A stretch of DNA of 64,000 nucleotides from NCBI GenBank assembly GCA_003209915.1, contig QCOF01000005.1, positions 59,253 through 123,252 on the forward strand, read 5' to 3'. The notes below the pieces were generated by a model. That model was not told the DNA's origin. It made no database searches and was given only the letters and a program-made list of their open reading frames with translations. This document shows, piece by piece, positions 1 to 7,273 of the stretch (positions are counted from its first letter, which is position 1; every line of letters begins with the position of its first letter). The translations under genes and the position numbers were made by a program. The DNA is from Pelagibacteraceae bacterium AG-430-E20. Lineage in GTDB: Bacteria; Pseudomonadota; Alphaproteobacteria; Pelagibacterales; Pelagibacteraceae.

Positions 1-592
1 CCTTCATCGGTTCTTTCATTGATGGATATTTATTTTTTAGGATTTTTATTATTTCCTTGGTGTCATCTACTGATAATGTTGTCTGAGTTATATAAGCAAT
101 TTTATCATTTTTTACAGCATGGTAATTTTGAGCCTCATCTTCATTCTGTACTAGTCTAACCGCACCATCTGGGAGTTGTCCCATAGTTCCAATTACTTCT
201 GGATGGTTTTTGTGTCCAATTAAAATAATTTGATATCCTGCTTTATTAAGATTTTCCGCTTCTCTGTGAACTTTTGAAACCAAAGGACATGTTGCATCAA
301 CATAAGTCATTTTATAGTTTTTAGCATCTTCTGGTATTTTTTTTGGTACACCATGAGCAGAAAAAATAACGGGTCTAGTTTTGTCCTTTATTTCCTCAAG
401 CTCTTCAACAAATATAGCCCCTTTATTTTTTAGATCATCAACAACATGTTTGTTATGAACAATTTCATGTCGAACATAAACTGGAGCACCAAATTTTTGA
501 ATTGATTTTTCAACAATTTCAATTGCCCTTTCAACACCTGCACAAAATCCACGTGGTGCAGACAACAAGATTTTTAATTCTTTATTTTTCAT
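1..592 (-). CDS. ispH: IspH, HMBPP reductase (3' end outside window)
   Basis: Last enzyme of the MEP isoprenoid pathway, reducing HMBPP to IPP and DMAPP with a [4Fe-4S] cluster. The first 197 codons are visible and run off the left edge. Two of the three expected cluster cysteines are seen, C17 in PRGFCAGV and C102 in ATCPLV; the third should lie outside. The substrate-binding histidine motifs SAHGVP (about 78-83) and GHKNHPEV (about 126) are present. The start overlaps the end of blh by 11 bases, so it is probably translated with the retinal genes, which fits its role in supplying carotenoid precursors. Confidence 0.95.
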   Translation of the reverse strand, partial: MKNKELKILLSAPRGFCAGVERAIEIVEKSIQKFGAPVYVRHEIVHNKHVVDDLKNKGAIFVEELEEIKDKTRPVIFSAHGVPKKIPEDAKNYKMTYVDATCPLVSKVHREAENLNKAGYQIILIGHKNHPEVIGTMGQLPDGAVRLVQNEDEAQNYHAVKNDKIAYITQTTLSVDDTKEIIKILKNKYPSMKEPMK

Positions 593-1517
593 TTTTTTCT
601 AAAAAATATTCCAGCAATATATGTGGAAAGGTTAAAGACGCCAAACCTATAAAAATTATTTTTAATATTGCACTATTTAATTCATAGACATTATAAAGGA
701 AATAAAGACCCAACACAGAGAAAATGGCAGTCAAAACTGTTAATGGAAAAGCTTTTTGAGCAAATAATTTTAAACCATTTTTTAGATTGGAACTATCCAT
801 TTCTATAGCAAGTGAAATAGTGTGCCTAATGGAATGTAAAAAACAAAAGTAAATAGTAAATGCAACTAGAGGTGACAAGTAATAATTTAAAATTATAATT
901 GAGAAAAAATCCAAAAAAATTGCAAATTTTTTAATATTAAATTCTCTTAAAAATAAAATGATACTTGATAGCGCACTTAAACCAATAGCTATTTCAATTA
1001 TTTTATACTTTTCAATAAAACCTAAACTTGAGTAAAATTGCTCACTATTGATTAGTAACATTTTAAATATTGTCACTGTCTCATCAAAATTGAAGTACAA
1101 AGGTGTAATAATAATCAATATGCCTCTAAAAAAATAAAGTATTGAAATTAAGTTTGAGTTTTTGTTAATTAAAAATTGCGTATCTTCTTTACCAAAATGA
1201 AACGAAGCAACAGCCAAAAAAACTATTAAAGTAATAGCTGGCACAATTGTCCATACCAATATCACTGAGAGAGCCAATAATATATAAATTAAATAAAAAA
1301 TATAAAATTTTTTAATATTTAAAATTGTAAGAAGTTTTTTACCTTTTAAATGATCTAAGGCACCGTGAGAAACACCTATGGTTAATATAAGTAGAAAACA
1401 AAATAAGGTTGATATATTTAAATCTGTAAATTTAAATACTACTACTGAAAATACATTACAAAATAAAAAAAATATAAAAGAGTGATTTAGATTTATTTTT
1501 TTTATTTGAGAGTTCAT
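582..1517 (-). CDS. blh: Brp/Blh-family beta-carotene 15,15'-dioxygenase
   Basis: Integral membrane enzyme that cleaves beta-carotene into two retinal molecules, the chromophore of proteorhodopsin. It has 311 residues and is very hydrophobic. The family histidine motifs are visible: GVSHGALDH (48-56), FHFGKED (106-112) and HSIRHT (228-233), which should bind the catalytic iron. It follows crtY by one base, completing a lycopene-to-retinal route. Assignment rests on the histidine motifs plus the neighbourhood. No opsin gene is in the window, so the retinal consumer is inferred. Confidence 0.92.
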   Translation of the reverse strand: MNSQIKKINLNHSFIFFLFCNVFSVVVFKFTDLNISTLFCFLLILTIGVSHGALDHLKGKKLLTILNIKKFYIFYLIYILLALSVILVWTIVPAITLIVFLAVASFHFGKEDTQFLINKNSNLISILYFFRGILIIITPLYFNFDETVTIFKMLLINSEQFYSSLGFIEKYKIIEIAIGLSALSSIILFLREFNIKKFAIFLDFFSIIILNYYLSPLVAFTIYFCFLHSIRHTISLAIEMDSSNLKNGLKLFAQKAFPLTVLTAIFSVLGLYFLYNVYELNSAILKIIFIGLASLTFPHILLEYFLEKNEK

Positions 1518-1518
1518 T

Positions 1519-2583
1519 TCAGAACAATTCTCTCAAAAAAACCAGTTTTGGCATCTTTAAAATAATAGAGAAGTCCTCATAGATATTACTTTTATTTGAT
1601 AAAAAATTGATAACTGTGCTTGGAGAACAATTAAACATTTTAAAGAATATCTCTGGCATTTTGCCTGAATTTTTTTTTAATACTTTTAAAAATATATTAT
1701 CTAAGAACTTATATTTTGAATTTATAGTAAAATTGTCTACTTTTTCGATATTTTCAAAATTTTCTCTAATATATTTACTTTGGTCTTGAATATTCATAAA
1801 GGTATATCCGGTACTTAATCTAGTCATACCTCCTGCAGTACCAATTTCTATTTGATTCATTTTTTTTATATTTTTGGGATGGAATAGTGGGATTGCACCA
1901 GTTTCTTTAAATTTAATCTCATAATTTTTTATTTTTAATTTACTTTTAATATAATCTTCTAGCTGAGTTGAATAATCTTGGTTTGATGGATGATTTAGAT
2001 TGGAGACCCAAGTTGTCTCTACAAGTGCCTTTTTTTTTGAAAAGGGCAAGGTATAAAAAAAGTGTACACTATCTCTTTGATCACAATCAAAATCCATTAA
2101 GTTAAATATTTTATCATCAAAAACATCTTTACTTGTTTCAATCTCAATACCTGAAAAATGTTGCCATAAGTCATTTTTACTATCAGAAACGTCACAGACA
2201 CTGTTGAACACAAATGCATTTTCAGTACTGATTTCATTTATATTCTTAAAAAAATGAATATTACTATTTTTTTTTAAGGTGTTGATTATCTTTTGGTAAA
2301 ATAGGCCACTATCAATAGATTGATAAGGAAAGTTATCACATTCTATGTATTTAGTTTGATTAGTTATATTGATAGAAAAATTACTCCAGCTGTGCTTTAC
2401 ACAATCTTCAAAATTATGAGCTGCAACTTTCCAAAAAGACCAGGTTTTATCTCTAATATAATCGTGTCTAGGTTCAATAATTGCTAATGTTTTATTTTTG
2501 AATTTTTCATGAATTTCTAATTCATATGCCAAAGATAATCCAGCGCAACCACCTCCAATAATTACATAGTCAAATTCTCTCAT
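1519..2583 (-). CDS. crtY: Lycopene beta-cyclase
   Basis: Flavin-type lycopene cyclase that closes the beta-ionone rings, turning lycopene into beta-carotene. It has 354 residues with an N-terminal dinucleotide-binding motif, IIGGGCAGLS (about 8-17), followed by the cyclase-type region containing DKTWSFW (about 45-51). A GTAGGMTRLSTGY stretch near residue 250 is also typical of CrtY. It overlaps the end of crtB by 14 bases and is followed by blh after one base, so translation is probably coupled. Length is slightly below the usual 380-390. Confidence 0.92.
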   Translation of the reverse strand: MREFDYVIIGGGCAGLSLAYELEIHEKFKNKTLAIIEPRHDYIRDKTWSFWKVAAHNFEDCVKHSWSNFSINITNQTKYIECDNFPYQSIDSGLFYQKIINTLKKNSNIHFFKNINEISTENAFVFNSVCDVSDSKNDLWQHFSGIEIETSKDVFDDKIFNLMDFDCDQRDSVHFFYTLPFSKKKALVETTWVSNLNHPSNQDYSTQLEDYIKSKLKIKNYEIKFKETGAIPLFHPKNIKKMNQIEIGTAGGMTRLSTGYTFMNIQDQSKYIRENFENIEKVDNFTINSKYKFLDNIFLKVLKKNSGKMPEIFFKMFNCSPSTVINFLSNKSNIYEDFSIILKMPKLVFLRELF

Positions 2584-3421
2584 CTAATTTAATTTCTTCA
2601 TTAATTAAATAATGGTCATGATCAATATTATCATCATTTTTATTGGTTAATACAAGCTTAAGTAAATCAATTATTGCAAGTAATGTCTCAACTATTTTTT
2701 CTACATTATTGACATAAATTTTTCCTGATTTTTTATAATTTTCAAAGTTTTTTTTATTTAAAATTTTGTAACCAATTTTTCTATAAACTCTTCTTGCAAC
2801 TAAAATAGAAAATCTAAAACTTAAGGGTATTTCTTTAATTGAGTTAAAAGAATTTTCATAAAATTTTTCTGATAATTCAATTGTAGATTTTATATTTTCG
2901 AAATTCTGATCAATGTAGATCCTGTTATTATTAAAATCTTCAATTACATCTCTTGAAATATTTGTTAATTGCATAGCGATACCAAGATCAATTGCAGATT
3001 TTAAAGAATTTTTTTTATTTACCTTTAGTATTTTGGCCATCATTAGTCCTACGGTACCTGCTACTCGATAAGAATAAATTAATAATTCTTTTTCCGTAGT
3101 AAATTTTACTTGTTCTTTGATATCTGAATTGACGCCATCAAATAAATCATGAATAATTCTAATTGAAATATTATATTCGGAAATTAAATCCCAAATATTT
3201 TTAATTATTGGATCATTGAAATTTTTATTTTCAAAATTATCTTTAAATTTTTCAAATTTCTCTTTTTTATCTGTAATAGTGTTTTCATCATCTGCAATAT
3301 TATCAGCCACTCTGCAAAAATCGTAAAGGGCTGAACATTTTTTGTAAGTATTTTTTGGTAAAAAAAAACCAGCCCAGTTAAAAGATTTTGCGTATTTTGC
3401 TAGATAATTTTTAGCAGACAT
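2570..3421 (-). CDS. crtB: Phytoene synthase
   Basis: Condenses two geranylgeranyl diphosphates into phytoene, the committed carotenoid step. The 283-residue protein carries the squalene/phytoene synthase signatures: the first Asp-rich element in FCRVADNIADDEN (about 32-44) and the second in QLTNISRDVIEDF (about 150-162), which bind Mg-diphosphate. Its start overlaps the crtI stop by one base and its end overlaps crtY. The GGPP synthase (crtE) that should feed it is not in this window. Confidence 0.94.
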   Translation of the reverse strand: MSAKNYLAKYAKSFNWAGFFLPKNTYKKCSALYDFCRVADNIADDENTITDKKEKFEKFKDNFENKNFNDPIIKNIWDLISEYNISIRIIHDLFDGVNSDIKEQVKFTTEKELLIYSYRVAGTVGLMMAKILKVNKKNSLKSAIDLGIAMQLTNISRDVIEDFNNNRIYIDQNFENIKSTIELSEKFYENSFNSIKEIPLSFRFSILVARRVYRKIGYKILNKKNFENYKKSGKIYVNNVEKIVETLLAIIDLLKLVLTNKNDDNIDHDHYLINEEIKLDERI

Positions 3422-4881
3422 TAAAGAAGTTTATCCAAGACTTTTGCTGAAGATAACACCCCGGGTACTCCAGCTCCTGGGTGTGTTCCAGCTCCAACAA
3501 AATAAAGTCCGTCATAAATTTCAGATTTATTGTGAAATCTAAAATATGCAGATTGAGTGAATTTAGGCTGAATTGAAAATCCAGATCCAAATTTTGTGTT
3601 TAACTCTTTTTCGAAATAATCTGGCGTTAAATAAAAGTCAGCCACAATATTTTCTCTAAGATTTGGCATTAAATCTTTTTCCATTTTATCAATTACTAAA
3701 TTTTTCATGTTTTCACCTTCAGTTTGCCAATCGATTTTAGATTGATTATTTGGAACTGGTACTAGAACATAAAAACAGTCATTTCCCTCCGGCGCCATTG
3801 ATTTATCAGTTGCAGAGGGTCTGTGGAGGTAATAGCTAATATCGTTATTTAATTTCTTATTATTAAAAATATCTTCTAGATGTTCTTTGTATTTATTTCC
3901 AAACTTAATTGTATGATGCTCAACATCTTCATAAACCTTTTTTGTTCCAAAATAGTACACGAAAAGACCCATTGAATATTCCATTCTTTTCTTTTTCCAA
4001 TTAAAAATAAAAGAACCTTGGCCATTCATTTTTTGCATTTTTTCGTAAAAAGCAGGTGGATCTGCGTTACATATAACGTTTTCAGCCTCAATTATATCTT
4101 TGTCATTTAATTTGACCCCGGTAATTTTATTACTTTTTGAAACGATCTCTGTTACCTCACTATTTTTGATTATATCAATTCCTTCCTCTTGCATGAGTTT
4201 CTCAAGTCCTTTGATAATATTTCCTGTACCCCCCATAGAATAATGTATTCCCCATTTTTTCTCCAAGTAGAGTATTAACCCATAAATTGAGGTTGTGGTA
4301 AATGGATTACCTCCGACCAAGAGTGGATGCATACTGAGCATTCTTCTTAATTTCTCATTTTTTATGAATGTGGATACTAATGAGTAAACTGATTTATAAC
4401 TTTTAAGTTTCAACAGTGCAGGAAGTTGCTGCATCATTACAAAAGGTTTATCGAAAGGGACATCTGCCAATTCTGTAAAACCTTTATCAAATATCTTTTT
4501 GGTAAAGGCTACTAGTTTTTGATACCCTTTAACATCATCTTTATTTATATTTTTTATTTGTTTAATCATACTGGCCTCATCACCAGAATAATTAAATTTA
4601 TTTTTATCTTCAAAAATAAATTGATACCAAATTTTAAGTGGAGATAATTCAATGTAATGTTTAGGATCTTTTTTAAACAATTCAAATAACTCATTAATCA
4701 AGTATGGCGCTGTAATAACTGTTGGCCCACCATCAAATGTAAAACCATTTTTTTTAAATACCCTGGCTCTCCCCCCTAGGTCAGGATGTTTTTCAATTAA
4801 TTTAACCTCATGTCCTTTTGCCTTCAGGCGCAAAGCTGCAGCAATGCCGCCAAATCCAGATCCAATCACTATAGAATTCAT
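3421..4881 (-). CDS. crtI: Phytoene desaturase
   Basis: FAD-dependent desaturase converting phytoene to lycopene. It has 486 residues, the usual CrtI length. The N-terminal FAD motif is VIGSGFGGIAAALRL (about 5-19). The C-terminal motif around GLYFVGAGTHPGAGVPGV (about 458-475) is the bacterial-type carotenoid desaturase signature. It is the first gene of the carotenoid block and starts only 39 bases after the atpF stop on the same strand. No hairpin terminator is visible in that gap, so read-through from the ATP synthase genes is plausible. Confidence 0.95.
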   Translation of the reverse strand: MNSIVIGSGFGGIAAALRLKAKGHEVKLIEKHPDLGGRARVFKKNGFTFDGGPTVITAPYLINELFELFKKDPKHYIELSPLKIWYQFIFEDKNKFNYSGDEASMIKQIKNINKDDVKGYQKLVAFTKKIFDKGFTELADVPFDKPFVMMQQLPALLKLKSYKSVYSLVSTFIKNEKLRRMLSMHPLLVGGNPFTTTSIYGLILYLEKKWGIHYSMGGTGNIIKGLEKLMQEEGIDIIKNSEVTEIVSKSNKITGVKLNDKDIIEAENVICNADPPAFYEKMQKMNGQGSFIFNWKKKRMEYSMGLFVYYFGTKKVYEDVEHHTIKFGNKYKEHLEDIFNNKKLNNDISYYLHRPSATDKSMAPEGNDCFYVLVPVPNNQSKIDWQTEGENMKNLVIDKMEKDLMPNLRENIVADFYLTPDYFEKELNTKFGSGFSIQPKFTQSAYFRFHNKSEIYDGLYFVGAGTHPGAGVPGVLSSAKVLDKLL

Positions 4882-4920
4882 ATCAATAATTTATAGTTTT
4901 TTTGGGAAATTGTAAGTTTA

Positions 4921-5418
4921 TTATGAGCTAATTTTTTTTAGCTGCTCTTTAGTCTCATCTAAATTTTTTTGAAATACAGTATCGAGTTTTGATTTATCTA
5001 CTGATGTAGATATAATTTTTTTAACAGAGTCGACTGCTATTTTAATTGAAGCATCTTTAATCTCTTTAATAGCTGCTTCTTTCATTTGACTTATTTTATT
5101 TTCAGCAAGGTTTTTTTTGATCTCAGAAGATTTGTGGAACTTATCGTTCAATTCTATCACTAATTTATCCGAGTCTTTTTTTGCTTCATTTAAAATTTCA
5201 TTCCTAACAGTTTGAGCTGTATCTAACTTTTTTTGTGCATTATCTAACAAATTTTTTGCTTCAGTTCTTAATTTTTCACTTTCATCGATTTCATTTTTAA
5301 TATCAGAAATCATTTTATCTAATATTTGAGAAATTTTTTGAGGAATTTTCAAATAAATTAAAGCACCAAAAAATATTACAAATGATACTGCTACCCAAAA
5401 TGTTGCATCAATTACCAT
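4921..5418 (-). CDS. atpF: ATP synthase F0 subunit b
   Basis: Peripheral stalk subunit joining F0 to F1. One N-terminal membrane helix (about residues 5-25 of the chosen start) is followed by a long charged coiled coil, about 165 residues in all. An in-frame start exists further upstream at 5493 but lies deep in the b' gene. I chose the ATG at 5418, which gives the normal start-plus-membrane-helix arrangement, has a purine-rich GGGGA upstream, and overlaps b' by 11 bases. It is the second of two b-type genes, as in other alphaproteobacteria and phototrophs. Confidence 0.9.
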   Translation of the reverse strand: MVIDATFWVAVSFVIFFGALIYLKIPQKISQILDKMISDIKNEIDESEKLRTEAKNLLDNAQKKLDTAQTVRNEILNEAKKDSDKLVIELNDKFHKSSEIKKNLAENKISQMKEAAIKEIKDASIKIAVDSVKKIISTSVDKSKLDTVFQKNLDETKEQLKKISS

Positions 5419-5998
5419 AGTATTTATCCCCATTTCTTCTTGATAGATCATCAACAATTGCAGATATACTGCTGCTGTTAACTCCAGAACCAATAAGTTT
5501 TTCTAACAGTTCTGAGGAAGTCTCAATTGCTATTTTGTTTATTTTATCAGGGGCGCTAACTCTTAGAACTTCTATTTCTTTTTCAGCTTTATTGATCTCG
5601 TCATCAATTTGCTGATCCAAAACTTCTTTTTTTGCCCCTATATCTTTTAACGTCTTTTCTCTTGTTTGATTGAATATATTTTTAGCTTCCATTTTGCTTT
5701 TTAATATAATTTCATCATATTCTTTTAGCTTAGCCTCGCCATCTTCTCTTTGTTTTTCTGCGGCCTCAATGTTTTCTAAAATTTGAGATTTCCTAGACTC
5801 TAAATTATTACTAATTTTTGGTAGTATGAATTTTGATAAAACAACATACATAATTCCAAAAGTAAGCACTAACCAAAAAATTTGAGAAATCCAAAACTCA
5901 GGATTTAATTGAGGCATACCTCCGCTTTCAGCTGCAAAAGCTTTTTTAAAAAATAAGAAGCTAAAAAATATCGACTGAAAAAATATTTTTTTAATCAT
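5408..5998 (-). CDS. atpF': ATP synthase F0 subunit b'
   Basis: Second b-type peripheral stalk subunit, forming a heterodimer with b. About 196 residues: a hydrophobic N-terminus resembling a signal sequence (about 1-22), a further hydrophobic segment (WISQIFWLVLTFGIMYVVL, about 37-55), then a long coiled coil. An upstream ATG at 6013 is in frame but overlaps atpE. The ATG at 5998, four bases after the atpE stop, is preferred. The two-gene b'/b arrangement matches alphaproteobacterial F0 operons. Confidence 0.9.
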   Translation of the reverse strand: MIKKIFFQSIFFSFLFFKKAFAAESGGMPQLNPEFWISQIFWLVLTFGIMYVVLSKFILPKISNNLESRKSQILENIEAAEKQREDGEAKLKEYDEIILKSKMEAKNIFNQTREKTLKDIGAKKEVLDQQIDDEINKAEKEIEVLRVSAPDKINKIAIETSSELLEKLIGSGVNSSSISAIVDDLSRRNGDKYYGN

Positions 5999-6002
5999 TA
6001 AT

Positions 6003-6230
6003 TTAAAACGCAAATAAAATGATCAATGCAACTACTAATCCGAATAATCCTGTAGCTTCCGCAAGAGCGAAACCTAAAAGCAAATTAGGAAACTGTTTTT
6101 GTGCTGCAGATGGATTTCTCATCGCCCCAGACAAATAATTTCCAAAAATTATTCCGATACCTACGCCGGCACCTGCTAAAGCAATTGCTGCTAAACCAGC
6201 TCCGATCATTTTTGCTGCTTCTAATTCCAT
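6003..6230 (-). CDS. atpE: ATP synthase F0 subunit c
   Basis: Proton-carrying ring subunit of F0. It has 75 residues in two hydrophobic helices joined by a polar loop containing RNPSA (about 38-42). The ion-binding glutamate lies in ALAEATG of helix two (about residue 58). The residues around it do not show the ES-type sodium signature, so proton coupling is inferred. It lies 18 bases after atpB, with an SD-like purine stretch (AGGAGG) in the gap, which fits the high translation this multi-copy subunit needs. Confidence 0.97.
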   Translation of the reverse strand: MELEAAKMIGAGLAAIALAGAGVGIGIIFGNYLSGAMRNPSAAQKQFPNLLLGFALAEATGLFGLVVALIILFAF

Positions 6231-6248
6231 TATTTCCTCCTTGGTTAA

Positions 6249-6983
6249 TTAATGGTGTAAATTTAATGCATCATTTAAATAGATGCAGGTTAAGATTGCA
6301 AAAACATAAGCTTGAAGAAAAGCAACTAAGATCTCTAAACCTGTTAATGCAACCGAAAAACTCAGTGGAAGCCATCCACCAACTAATCCGAGACTTATCA
6401 CAAAGCCCCCGAAAACTTTCATCATTGTGTGACCAGCCATCATGTTCGCAAATAATCGAACTGATAAACTAATTGGTCTACTTAAGTAAGATATAATTTC
6501 TATTACTACTATTAGGGGAAGTAGTACAGCTGGTACCCCACTAGGGACAAATAATTTTAGGTAACCAAATCCGTGCTTAATAAAGCCAATGACAGTCACT
6601 CCAATAAAAATAAATGCTGCTAAAATAAATGTAACGATGATATGACTAGTTACAGTAAATGTATAAGGGATCATACCAAACATGTTGCAAAATAAAACAA
6701 ACATGAATAACGAAAATATAAAGGCAAAGTAAGGTTTTGCTTTAGATCCTGCTGTATCGCTTATCATTTTTGCAACAAACGTATAACTAAGTTCCGCAAG
6801 TAATTGCATTTTATTTGGTAATACTGAATTTCTTTTTGAGCCCAAGTTAAACACTAGTAAAATCGAAACTGTACTAATAATCATGAATAAACTGGCGTTT
6901 GTAAATGATATATCAAACGCTCCAACTTTTATTTCAGGTCCAATTCGATAAACATCGAATTGAGACATAGGGTTTGCTGCCAT
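6249..6983 (-). CDS. atpB: ATP synthase F0 subunit a
   Basis: Membrane subunit forming the proton half-channels against the c ring. It has 244 residues with five to six hydrophobic segments. The essential arginine sits in LSVRLFANMMAGH (about 173-185), the most conserved part of the family. It follows atpI by six bases and precedes atpE by 18. Length and order are normal for alphaproteobacteria, where the F0 genes form an operon separate from the F1 genes; no F1 genes occur in this window. Confidence 0.97.
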   Translation of the reverse strand: MAANPMSQFDVYRIGPEIKVGAFDISFTNASLFMIISTVSILLVFNLGSKRNSVLPNKMQLLAELSYTFVAKMISDTAGSKAKPYFAFIFSLFMFVLFCNMFGMIPYTFTVTSHIIVTFILAAFIFIGVTVIGFIKHGFGYLKLFVPSGVPAVLLPLIVVIEIISYLSRPISLSVRLFANMMAGHTMMKVFGGFVISLGLVGGWLPLSFSVALTGLEILVAFLQAYVFAILTCIYLNDALNLHH

Positions 6984-6989
6984 AAGTAC

Positions 6990-7265
6990 TTATTTTTGCA
7001 TATTTTTTGCAGATCTAATTACGTTAGTTATTCCGGCAACTACTCCCACAAAAAAAAATATTAATATAAACCAGGGTTTAGTACCAAAGGTCTTGTCAAA
7101 AATAAACCCAATAATTGTCCCTACAGCAACTGCAGCAACCAGTTCAGTGCTTAATTTAAAAGCTGTTCCAATAGGTGAGGGGTTGCTTTTTTTATCAAAA
7201 AGATTTTTCTTAGAAAGCTTGTTTTTTGCAATCTCTAGGCGAGTTTTGAGCGGATCTTTTGGCAT
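6990..7265 (-). CDS. atpI: AtpI/AtpZ-like ATP synthase accessory protein
   Basis: Small membrane protein, 91 residues, with a charged N-terminus and two hydrophobic segments (about 38-55 and 64-82). It is placed directly before atpB, the usual position for AtpI, which is thought to help c-ring assembly or Mg handling. The N-terminal motif PLKTRLEIAK resembles alphaproteobacterial AtpI. It starts eight bases after the smc stop, so the F0 operon appears to be read from upstream genes. Function is by family and position. Confidence 0.85.
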   Translation of the reverse strand: MPKDPLKTRLEIAKNKLSKKNLFDKKSNPSPIGTAFKLSTELVAAVAVGTIIGFIFDKTFGTKPWFILIFFFVGVVAGITNVIRSAKNMQK

Positions 7266-7273
7266 TATTGAGT

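Noticed and set aside
6101..6472. 123-codon open frame on the plus strand
   Set aside because: Antisense to atpE and atpB, which are clear; the translation has no family character.
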